Positions 21,108-28,220 of a DNA stretch of 35,553 bases are shown in pieces; within the stretch, counting starts at the first letter, position 1, and each line of letters starts with the position of its first letter. A model generated the notes under the pieces. The model was not told where the DNA came from. It saw nothing but the letters and a program-made list of their open reading frames with translations, and did not search any database. The position numbers were made by a program, and so were the translations under genes. The stretch covers positions 1 through 35,553 of the forward strand of contig JAFZWG010000003.1 of NCBI GenBank assembly GCA_017617395.1. The letters are read 5' to 3'. The DNA is from Lachnospiraceae bacterium. GTDB lineage: Bacteria; Bacillota; Clostridia; Lachnospirales; Lachnospiraceae.

Positions 21108-23282
21108 ATGGATCGGAACACAGACCGGAGACCGACGACGAACCGGAGTTCGTCGGGAAGCCGGAGCTCTTCGGGAACAGGTCGAAGCACTTCGGGAACG
21201 AGGACGGCGGCGAGCAGAAGCAGCAAAAAGCGCAAGCGCAGACAAAAGCGCCTGGCCATTTTGTGGGGCGGCATCGCGGCGATCATACTGATTCTCGGAC
21301 TGGTGATTTATTTTACGTCGAAGGACGATGGCGGAGATGACAAATCCCCGACCGTAACCTCCGCGCCCGGCAAGACGACGCCCGGCGTCGATGTGACCGG
21401 AACGCCCGGCCCGGACGAGCCGTCGCCCACGGAGGAGGCGGGAATCGACTGGAAGACGATGCCCTTGACGGGCCTGCGGTTTACCGAGGCGATGTCCTCG
21501 AACACCAAATACGCCGAGCTGAACGGCACCTTCCCCGACTGGGTGGAGCTCTACAACGCCTCCGACGCGGCGATCCAGCTCTCCTCGTACTGGATCTCGG
21601 ACGACAAGGATATCCCGCAGAAGTATCAGCTGCCGGCATATTCGCTTGCGCCCGGCGAGCGCTACATCATCTACTGCAACGGTGTCGGCGAAGGCAATCA
21701 GGCGCCGTTTAAGATCAGCTCCGACGGTGAGAAGGTGTACCTCTCGACCGTGGATGGATTTGTCGACCGAATCAAGGTTCCGGCCGACCTTCTGAAGGAT
21801 ACCAGCTACGGCCGCAGCGGCGACGAGTGGCTCTACTACGACACGCCGACGCCCGGCAAGGAGAACGGCTCCGGCTACGCGGCGCGCACGTCCGTTCCCG
21901 AGGCAAATTTCGTCTCCGGCGTTTATGACAACCCGATCACCGTGACGCTGTTCGGCGAGGGAACCATCTACTACACGCTCGACGGCACCAAGCCGACGAC
22001 CTCCTCGTCGGTCTACAAGGACGGCATCGCCATCTCCGGCGTCAAGACGCTCCGCACGATGGCCGTGAAGGACGGCCGCGAGAGCGACTACGCCGCCTAC
22101 ACTTATGTCGTCGGCCAGAAGCACACGCTTCCGATCGTGGTTCTGAGCGGCCCGTATGAGACGACGATCGGCCCGAACGGTGTCGACCAGAAGAACAAGA
22201 AGGGCAGCGGCATCGAGGCCGAGGTCATGATGACCCTGATCGAGAACGGCGAAGAAAAATTCTCCATCCCCGCAGGAATCACCCTCCACGGCAACAACGG
22301 CGGAAGCCGCGACCTTCCGAAGAAGAATTTTAATGTGCATTTCCGCTCCGCATACGGCGCGGGCAAGCTCCACTACAAGGTGTTCGACGACCTCGAGATC
22401 GAGGAGTTCAACTCCCTGCTCTTAAAGGGCGGTGCCGAAGACTGGTACCGAACGATGATCCGCGACGAATTCATGACGCACATGGTCATCGGCAACACCG
22501 CTCTGTGCGCCCAGGCGTGCAAGCCGGTTGTCCTTTACCTCGGCGGCGAATTCTGGGGCATCTACTTCCTGCGCGAGCGCTTCAGCGCCGACTACGTTGC
22601 GACCCACTACAACGTCTCGACCGATTCCGTCAACCTGATCTCGGGCTACGGCAACGTCGAGGAGGGCAGCATCAAGAGCTATAACGAGATCGTCAAATTC
22701 GTCAAGAACAACAGTCTCGACAACGACGAGAACTACCAGTGGTTTGAAGAGCATGTCGACATCAACAGCCTTATGGACTGGTACATCTGCCGCTCCTACA
22801 TGGGTGACAAGGATCTTGCCAACATCCGCTACTTCAACTCCACCGAGGGCGACGGCAAATGGCGCTGGATGTTCTACGATATGGACTGGGGCTTCGACCC
22901 CTCCGCCGCAACACAGGCGAACCCGATCTCGGGCATCATCCAGAACAACGACCGCCACATCCTGATCTACAAGCTCGTTCACTCGAAGCGCGGCAAGGAC
23001 GCTTTCCTCAAGCGCTACGCCTACCTGATGAACACCATCCTCAATGAGGAGTACGTGAAAAAGGAGCTCGACTACTGGCGCAACATCCTTCAGCCCGAGA
23101 TTGAGGCTGACCGCACGCGCTGGGGCAAGACCGTCGAGGCCTGGAACAACAGCATGGACTTCCTCTACACCTACAATAAGGATGGCAAGCGCGACAAGGC
23201 TGTGCTGGCCGACATCAAGAAATACTTCGGGCTGTCCGATGCCCAGATGACCGAATACTTCGGTTCCAAGTACCAGAAATAA
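21108..23282 (+). CDS. CotH-family protein with lamin-tail and chitobiase-type domains
   Basis: A 724-residue membrane-anchored protein. Order of parts: Ser/Arg/Thr-rich cytoplasmic tail (1-47), one helix (about 49-71), Thr/Pro linker, lamin-tail domain (about 120-235, FPDWVELYNASDAAIQLSSYWISDD), a chitobiase/Fn3-associated beta domain (about 262-330, GTIYYTLDGTKPT), and a CotH kinase-fold domain (about 340-660) with KKNFNVHFR, GGAEDW, and RWMFYDMDWGFD near 584-596. CotH proteins are atypical protein kinases first known from spore coats; extracellular forms with these accessory domains are common in cellulolytic and gut Clostridia. It starts 6 nt after dtd. The target is unknown. Confidence 0.88.
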   Translation: MDRNTDRRPTTNRSSSGSRSSSGTGRSTSGTRTAASRSSKKRKRRQKRLAILWGGIAAIILILGLVIYFTSKDDGGDDKSPTVTSAPGKTTPGVDVTGTPGPDEPSPTEEAGIDWKTMPLTGLRFTEAMSSNTKYAELNGTFPDWVELYNASDAAIQLSSYWISDDKDIPQKYQLPAYSLAPGERYIIYCNGVGEGNQAPFKISSDGEKVYLSTVDGFVDRIKVPADLLKDTSYGRSGDEWLYYDTPTPGKENGSGYAARTSVPEANFVSGVYDNPITVTLFGEGTIYYTLDGTKPTTSSSVYKDGIAISGVKTLRTMAVKDGRESDYAAYTYVVGQKHTLPIVVLSGPYETTIGPNGVDQKNKKGSGIEAEVMMTLIENGEEKFSIPAGITLHGNNGGSRDLPKKNFNVHFRSAYGAGKLHYKVFDDLEIEEFNSLLLKGGAEDWYRTMIRDEFMTHMVIGNTALCAQACKPVVLYLGGEFWGIYFLRERFSADYVATHYNVSTDSVNLISGYGNVEEGSIKSYNEIVKFVKNNSLDNDENYQWFEEHVDINSLMDWYICRSYMGDKDLANIRYFNSTEGDGKWRWMFYDMDWGFDPSAATQANPISGIIQNNDRHILIYKLVHSKRGKDAFLKRYAYLMNTILNEEYVKKELDYWRNILQPEIEADRTRWGKTVEAWNNSMDFLYTYNKDGKRDKAVLADIKKYFGLSDAQMTEYFGSKYQK

Positions 23283-23287
23283 TCCCA

Positions 23288-23315
23288 TCCCCCGGCTTCC
23301 TGCCGGGGGATTTTT
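23288..23315 (+). terminator. Operon terminator after cotH
   Basis: A perfect 9-bp stem TCCCCCGGC (23288-23296) / GCCGGGGGA (23302-23310), loop TTCCT, and T5. It closes the nuclease-ATPase-xpt-dtd-cotH operon. Confidence 0.9.
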
Positions 23316-23321
23316 GCGCCT

Positions 23322-23627
23322 TGCGGCCGGGCGGGCCGGGGAAACAAGGCCGCGGCAGGCCAGAATCGGCAGCGAGCTCAGAGCAGATTGGCTCAGTCGC
23401 AGGTTCAGGGAATCTAGGCGCGCGCTTCACCCGCATAACCAAGGCCGCTTCTGCGGGGCTCGCTTCGCTTCGAACAGTCCTCGAAGCGACCTATGCTCTG
23501 CTCCCGCGCGCCAAGATAGCCCTCGCGAAGGCACGCCTTCGCGAGTCACATGCTCCTTCGCCAATCTCTCTGTGTTCGCTGCCGTTTGTGCGGTTTCGGG
23601 CGGCCTTGTTCCGGCCCGTCGGCCGCA
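23322..23627 (+). repeat. Foldback intergenic element, copy 4 (306 bp)
   Basis: A long imperfect palindrome. The outer arms 23322-23354 and 23600-23627 pair (TGCGGCCG...ACAAGGCCGC with its complement). The second arms 23367-23392 and 23560-23584 pair (CGGCAGCGA..CAGAG..GATTGGC). Core stem 23412-23424/23505-23517 is ATCTAGGCGCGCG/CGCGCGCCAAGAT. Inner stem is 23442-23451/23483-23492. The third hairpin is 23522-23531/23536-23545 (10 bp, perfect). The central loop is nearly identical to copy 3. It follows the cotH terminator directly. Confidence 0.8.
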
Positions 23628-23689
23628 GGGGAAAAACCGGCGGGAGCGGGGGTGGGATTATTGTGGCGGGAACGGACGGTAGGTTGATA

Positions 23690-23757
23690 ATGAGGAGGGG
23701 GATGGAACCGACTGAGCCGGATCCCCCTTGTGGGGGCGGCTCAGCCGGTTGCCTCAT
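23690..23757 (+). repeat. Large stable hairpin
   Basis: Nested pairs: ATGAGG/CCTCAT at the base, AACCG/CGGTT, CTGAGCCG/CGGCTCAG, and CCCCC/GGGGG around a TTGT loop. There is no T tail, so it is not an ordinary terminator. It lies between foldback copy 4 and the REPIN-like element. No gene is recognisable in 23628-23822. Confidence 0.7.
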
Positions 23758-23822
23758 GCGCGGATACGCGGGGAAGGGGCATCGCGAGGTTCCCGGGCGC
23801 GCCTTCGGCCCTGGGGCGAGGG

Positions 23823-24080
23823 AAGGTGACAAGGGGACAGTTCTTTTGTCACCTTCTGCGCCTGTCGTGCCGAGGCGGTCGGCGACGGCGGGCACGTTTT
23901 TTGATAACGCCAATTGATCCGAAACCGCAGAAACTTTTTCGAGCGAGCATTTTCCTGCGAGCGAGAGAAAGTCTTCTGCGGGGTTCGGATGGTTTTGTTT
24001 AAAAGCGTGCCCGCCTCCGTCGAACGCCACGGCACCGAGCAAGCTCGTTTTGGTGACAAAAGAACTGTCCCTTTGTCACG
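23823..24080 (+). mobile_element. REPIN/MITE-like palindromic element (258 bp, non-coding)
   Basis: The two ends are inverted copies of a 29-bp sequence (23825-23853 and 24052-24080 reversed, 27 of 29 identical) holding GGGACAGTTCTTTTGTCACC. Each end is itself a hairpin with GTGACAA/TTGTCAC arms. The interior (23856-24051) also folds back: GGCGGGCACG with CGTGCCCGCC, and CCGAAACCGCAGAA with its near complement. This is the build of a REP doublet or MITE mobilised by a RAYT/IS200-like transposase supplied in trans. No transposase lies in the window. Family assignment is from memory of similar ends. Confidence 0.65.
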
Positions 24081-24086
24081 TTTTTG

Positions 24087-24115
24087 TTGACAGCCGGGGC
24101 GGCGGATGTAATAAT
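24087..24115 (+). promoter_or_regulatory. Promoter of the YbjQ-family gene
   Basis: Consensus TTGACA (24087-24092), 17-bp spacer, AATAAT (24110-24115). The mobile element ends 6 bp before the -35. Confidence 0.7.
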
Positions 24116-24175
24116 GATACTAATCGGGCGGAATCTGCCGTCCGGGCAAAAACTATACTTTTGGAGGGAAGAAAT

Positions 24176-24490
24176 ATGCTTTTGGTTACGACCGATCAGA
24201 TTGAGGGAAAGAAACTTATGCCGCTTGGCATCTGCAAGGGCAGCACCGTGCAGTCCAAGCACATCGGTAAGGATTTTATGGCGGGTCTTCGCAACATCGT
24301 CGGCGGCGAGATCACTGCATACGCTGAGATGATGGACGAGGCGCGCGGCATCGCGACGCGCCGTATGGTTGAGGAGGCACAGCGCATGGGCGCGGATGCC
24401 GTTGTTGCGATGCGCTACGCGACCAGCGCAATCATGCAGTCGGCAGCAGAGGTTATGGCTTACGGCACCGCTGTGAAGTTCATCCAGTAG
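24176..24490 (+). CDS. YbjQ/UPF0145 family protein
   Basis: A 104-residue cytoplasmic protein. The start LLVTTDQIEGKKL, the central GLRNIVGGEITAYAEMMDEAR and the AQRMGADAVVAMRYATS segment are typical of the small YbjQ (PF01906) family, which forms pentameric rings; it is sometimes called heavy-metal binding, but its function is not established. ATG24176 follows GGAGGG by 8 nt and its own promoter, so earlier in-frame codons in the mobile element are not used. Confidence 0.93.
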   Translation: MLLVTTDQIEGKKLMPLGICKGSTVQSKHIGKDFMAGLRNIVGGEITAYAEMMDEARGIATRRMVEEAQRMGADAVVAMRYATSAIMQSAAEVMAYGTAVKFIQ

Positions 24491-24551
24491 CCTGCGGCAA
24501 TGCTGTGAAGGGCATTTCGCAGAGCGCGGCACAATTTGGTTTGAAATCGGG

Positions 24552-24577
24552 CTCCTCCGGCGGTTTTGCCGGGGGAG
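24552..24577 (+). terminator. Weak terminator-like hairpin
   Basis: CTCC-CCGGC pairs with GCCGG-GGGAG around GGTTTT, with only a short T tail. It is the likely end of the YbjQ transcript. Confidence 0.45.
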
Positions 24578-24613
24578 TTGTGATAAAGAGAGGTTGTTTT
24601 GGAGGGGATTCGT

Positions 24614-25714
24614 ATGGGTAAACTGTGGAAAGTGTTGATTGTGGCAGCCATGCTGGCGCTGTTGCCGGGGTGCTGCCTTAAGCACGAGTGGGCGGAAGCG
24701 ACGTGTACGGAGCCGAAGCGCTGCGTAAAATGCGGCGAGACGGAAGGCCTGTCCCTCGGGCACACGTGGCGGGATGCGACGTGCACCGAGCCGAGGACGT
24801 GTGCCGTGTGCAAGGCGACGCAGGGCGAGCCGCTCGGACATACGTGGGTCGACCGGACCGTGGACGCACCGAAGACGTGCTCCGTTTGTAATGCGACGGA
24901 GGGCGAGCCGATCAAGGTCACCGAGTACAAGTTCAATAAGCTGACCTTCTCGGGCAAAAACTGGGCGATTTTCCTCGATCATACGATCTTTTACGTGGAC
25001 AGGGGGAACGGCTGTCTGCGCTTTTACGATCTCGCGGAAAATGAGATTACAACCATCAAGCCGGAGGTCCCGGAGGGTCGCGGCTGGGCCTTTGATGTCT
25101 ACCCCGAGTCGTACTATGCCGGAAAAGGAAAGCTTTTTGCGGTGGACTACGACGATGCGGGGAATTGTTCTCTCCTGGTGTATGACGAACGCGGGACACA
25201 GATTGCGTCGCTTGAGAATGTGGCAAAGGTTCCGGAGGGGCATTATATCAGCCCCAGCACCGTCGCGGACAATCGGTATCTGCGCTTCTATGACAGGAAG
25301 GATACCCAGAAAAACGCGAAACCGGTATTCGGGCTGGATCTGGAGACGCTACAGATTGTTCCGACCGAGGACATGCCGGTTGCCCGCTGGTATGACGGCA
25401 GGCAGTACGGCGCCTGCAACGTGATTCCGAACAGCGAGGACAAGTATATGCTGGCGTACTCGCTGGATTACACCAAGATGTACCTTGTGCATCCGGTGTA
25501 CTACTCCATCAAGGCGGAGTGTCTGGATTTTTCGGGCTTCAACGAGCTCGGATACGCGTTGATCTCGGAGGACGGCGTCAACTATAATCTCATCGACAGA
25601 GATCTGAATGTTCTCGGAACGAATGTGCTTTCGGGATCGGATGCCGACTGGGCCGGCAAGACGATTTTCAGCATCAAGCAGGGCGATGAGTATAAGTATT
25701 ACTCCGTCGAGTAA
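24614..25714 (+). CDS. Lipoprotein with three cysteine-pair modules and a WD/propeller-like domain
   Basis: A 366-residue exported lipoprotein: lipobox LPGC (Cys20). Next are three tandem modules of about 25 residues, TEPKRCVKCGETEG..LGHTW, TEPRTCAVCKATQG..LGHTW, APKTCSVCNATEG, each with a CxxC pair; such modules are widespread in surface proteins of gut Clostridia. Residues ~110-366 are beta-rich with Tyr/Asp repeats (FYVDRGNGCLRFYDL, LRFYDRKD, MLAYSLDYTKM) and look like a propeller-type domain. Function unknown. ATG24614 follows GGAGGGG; an in-frame TTG at 24599 lies upstream of that site and is rejected. Confidence 0.75.
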   Translation: MGKLWKVLIVAAMLALLPGCCLKHEWAEATCTEPKRCVKCGETEGLSLGHTWRDATCTEPRTCAVCKATQGEPLGHTWVDRTVDAPKTCSVCNATEGEPIKVTEYKFNKLTFSGKNWAIFLDHTIFYVDRGNGCLRFYDLAENEITTIKPEVPEGRGWAFDVYPESYYAGKGKLFAVDYDDAGNCSLLVYDERGTQIASLENVAKVPEGHYISPSTVADNRYLRFYDRKDTQKNAKPVFGLDLETLQIVPTEDMPVARWYDGRQYGACNVIPNSEDKYMLAYSLDYTKMYLVHPVYYSIKAECLDFSGFNELGYALISEDGVNYNLIDRDLNVLGTNVLSGSDADWAGKTIFSIKQGDEYKYYSVE

Positions 25715-25756
25715 CCCGCGCAGGTAACGCGAGGCGCGCAACAATAATGCAATATG

Positions 25757-25785
25757 AAGCGGAGCTTAAAAGGCTCCGCTTTTTT
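25757..25785 (+). terminator. Rho-independent terminator
   Basis: AAGCGGAGC (25757-25765) and GCTCCGCTT (25773-25781), 7-nt loop, followed by T-run. It ends the lipoprotein gene. Confidence 0.88.
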
Positions 25786-25797
25786 GCGGCCCGCGGC

Positions 25798-25817
25798 ATT
25801 TTCCGCATCGGAAAATG
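25798..25817. repeat. Perfect palindrome of the 9-mer word
   Basis: CATTTTCCG (25798-25806) and CGGAAAATG (25809-25817) overlap or abut around a 2-nt centre, forming a short perfect inverted repeat between a terminator and the ABC operon promoter. It could be a protein site. Confidence 0.5.
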
Positions 25818-25848
25818 TAAAAAAAGAATGAAATGTGGAATTCTGATG

Positions 25849-25877
25849 TTGTAAATACTGTTTACGTGTGATATACT
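25849..25877 (+). promoter_or_regulatory. Promoter of the ABC exporter operon
   Basis: TTGTAA (25849-25854), a 17-bp spacer and TATACT (25872-25877), 45 bp before the ATG at 25922. Confidence 0.65.
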
Positions 25878-25921
25878 TGGCGGAGTGGTGTAATATAAAA
25901 TCCACAACGGAGGTTGGAAAA

Positions 25922-26860
25922 ATGTCATTTGAAGTAAGAGAATTGAGGAAGTCCTACGGAGAGAAGACCGTTGTGAACGGCTTAAGCTTCAAGATGGACG
26001 GCCCCGGAGTGTACGCGCTCCTGGGAACGAACGGCGCCGGCAAGACCACGTCGATTCGTATGATACTCGGAATGTTGAAGAAGGATTCGGGGGAAGTGCT
26101 CTGGAATGGGCAGGAAATGAATCCTGAGAAGATGAACATCGGGTATTTGGCGGAGGAGAGAGGTTTGTATCCGAAATATACGCTCCTCGATCAGCTGCTG
26201 TATTTTGCGAAGCTCAAGGGCGTCGGCAGAAGCAAGGCGATGGAGAAGATCCGCTACTGGTCCGGCCGTCTGCAGCTGGATGAGTACATCTTCCCGCCGA
26301 AAAATGCAAAGGGAAGACCGGTGAAGAGCATGCGTGCGGAGCAGCTCAGCAAGGGTAATCAGCAGAAGGTGCAGCTGATGGCGGCGCTTCTGTCGGATCC
26401 GGAGTTTGTTGTGCTGGACGAGCCGATGAGCGGTCTCGACCCGGTCAACACGGACCTCTTTAAGGAGGTTATCCGCGACGAGATTTCCAAGGACAAGTAT
26501 GTTATCATGTCGAGCCACCAGATGCCGACGATCGAGGAGTTCTGCTCCGACATCACGATCATGAACCGCGGCAATGTGGTGCTGCAGGGCAACCTGAACG
26601 AGATCAAGAAGAGCTACGGCCGCGTAAACCTCTTCGTAAAATGCGAGCAGCCGATTGACGAGTTTATCAAGGCGGCGGGTCTTACCGTCATCGAGGAGAC
26701 TCCGGCGGAGACGCAGCTGCGCGTGAGCGGTGAGGAGCAGGCGATGCAGTTTTTGAATCTCCTGATCGCGAACAAGGTGACGGTCATCCGTTTCGACCTT
26801 CGCGAGCCCTCGCTGCACGAGATCTTCGTGGAAAAGGTAGGTGCCGGCAATGAAGAGTAA
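25922..26860 (+). CDS. NatA-like ABC transporter ATPase
   Basis: A 312-residue ATPase: Walker A GTNGAGKTT (35-43), signature LSKGNQQKVQ (about 142-151), Walker B FVVLDEPMSGLD (about 161-172), H-loop MSSHQM (about 199), and a C-terminal ~90-residue extension of the DUF4162 kind seen in NatA/YhaQ exporters. It powers the two ABC-2 permeases encoded next. Such systems export sodium ions, drugs or peptides; no substrate can be assigned. ATG25922 follows CGGAGG by 8 nt; the longer in-frame option has no such site. Confidence 0.93.
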   Translation: MSFEVRELRKSYGEKTVVNGLSFKMDGPGVYALLGTNGAGKTTSIRMILGMLKKDSGEVLWNGQEMNPEKMNIGYLAEERGLYPKYTLLDQLLYFAKLKGVGRSKAMEKIRYWSGRLQLDEYIFPPKNAKGRPVKSMRAEQLSKGNQQKVQLMAALLSDPEFVVLDEPMSGLDPVNTDLFKEVIRDEISKDKYVIMSSHQMPTIEEFCSDITIMNRGNVVLQGNLNEIKKSYGRVNLFVKCEQPIDEFIKAAGLTVIEETPAETQLRVSGEEQAMQFLNLLIANKVTVIRFDLREPSLHEIFVEKVGAGNEE

Positions 26861-28220
26861 TGAGCTTCGGGGGACCGGTTCGGTCTTTCGTTTCACGCTC
26901 ATTCAGACGCTCAAGAGCAAGGCGTATATCGTTTCCGTGGTGTTGCTTCTGCTGACATCGTTGTTGGCGTCGCCGATCATGCAGGTGATCAAGGGCGGTG
27001 CGGCCGGCAGCAAGAAGGTGTCCACCAGCGAGATCGAGAAGGCCTATGTCTGCAATGAGTTACCGTTCCTCCCGACGGGTCTGGAAATCACGGACATGGT
27101 CGGGGAAGGTTCGGAAGCATTTTCCAAGGTGAAGTTCGAGGCGAGAAAGGATTCCTTCAAGGATCTCTGCGATGAGCTGGAGAAGGAAGGGTCCGGAAGC
27201 AAGAACATCATCGTTCACCCGTATATCAGTGCGACGTACGAGATCACCGTGGAGATCGTCCGTGTGGGCGGCAGCTCGATCGGCAGCGACGAGTGCGCCC
27301 AGCTGTCGGGCATTCTTTGCGACAACTTAGACCGCTACAAGAAGACGCTCAGCATGTTGAGCGCGGATGAGCTCGCGCTTTTGGAATACACCTACGACGT
27401 TGAGATGAATTATCTGACGGCCGACGGCGGCCTGACGGACGATGCGGACAAGGGCATCGGCGGCGGCCAGTTCGGCGTGGCGTACATCATCATGTTCATC
27501 GTCAGCATGGTTTGCATCATGGCCTCGACGCAGGTTGCGACGGCGGTTGTGACCGACAAATCGAGCCGTGTTGTGGAGCTTTTGCTCACATCGGTGCGTC
27601 CGATGGCACTGCTCCTTGGAAAAATCCTCGCCATGCTCGTGGCGACGATCGGCCAGTTTGTCGTTTTGATTGCGGCATTTGTCATCTCGAACAAGGTGAC
27701 GGGCGTGCTCTTTAATACGGAGTCGACGTACATCACGTCGCTGATTCCCTCGGGCATCCTGTCGAATATGACCATCGCAAACGCTGTTGTGAGCATTGTT
27801 TTGATCGCGCTCGGCCTCGTGTTCTACGCGACGCTCGCCGGTCTGTGCGGCGCGATGGTTTCCAAGATGGAAGAGCTGCAGGATTCGCTGAAGTATTTTA
27901 CGGCGGTTTCGCTCATCGGCATGTACGCCGCGATCGCCGCGATCATTTCCATGCAGAAGTCGGCGACCAATGTGTTCGTCCGGTTCTGCGAGCTGTTCCC
28001 GCTGACGTCGCCCATGACGACGCCCGGCGCGTTGATCATCGACGTTGCGCCGTTGTCGTATGCGCTGATCGCAGTTGCGATCCTGCTCGTTCTGGACCTT
28101 CTCGTGCTCCGCTTTGCCGCGGGCGTGTATGAGGCCCTGATCACCAACATGGGCAATCGCATGACGCCAGGTGATGTCATCAAGATGTTGAAAACTACGA
28201 AAAAAGGAGGTGCGAAGTGA
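26850..28220 (+). CDS. ABC-2 type permease (NatB/YhaP-like), first subunit
   Basis: A 456-residue membrane protein: one helix near residues 24-45, a soluble extracytoplasmic domain of about 150 residues, then five or six helices from about 210 on, with the conserved block MASTQVATAVVTDKSSRVVELLLTS cut across the membrane entry, LGKILAMLV, and a final pair around residues 400-430. It forms half of the exporter pore. ATG26850 overlaps the ATPase gene by 11 nt and has AAGGTAGG in front, indicating translational coupling. Confidence 0.88.
   Translation: MKSNELRGTGSVFRFTLIQTLKSKAYIVSVVLLLLTSLLASPIMQVIKGGAAGSKKVSTSEIEKAYVCNELPFLPTGLEITDMVGEGSEAFSKVKFEARKDSFKDLCDELEKEGSGSKNIIVHPYISATYEITVEIVRVGGSSIGSDECAQLSGILCDNLDRYKKTLSMLSADELALLEYTYDVEMNYLTADGGLTDDADKGIGGGQFGVAYIIMFIVSMVCIMASTQVATAVVTDKSSRVVELLLTSVRPMALLLGKILAMLVATIGQFVVLIAAFVISNKVTGVLFNTESTYITSLIPSGILSNMTIANAVVSIVLIALGLVFYATLAGLCGAMVSKMEELQDSLKYFTAVSLIGMYAAIAAIISMQKSATNVFVRFCELFPLTSPMTTPGALIIDVAPLSYALIAVAILLVLDLLVLRFAAGVYEALITNMGNRMTPGDVIKMLKTTKKGGAK

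Noticed and set aside
23491-24042. Small frames in the 23.3-24.1 kb intergenic region on both strands
   Set aside because: They cross the foldback, hairpin and REPIN-like structures, have no ribosome-binding sites and biased composition.
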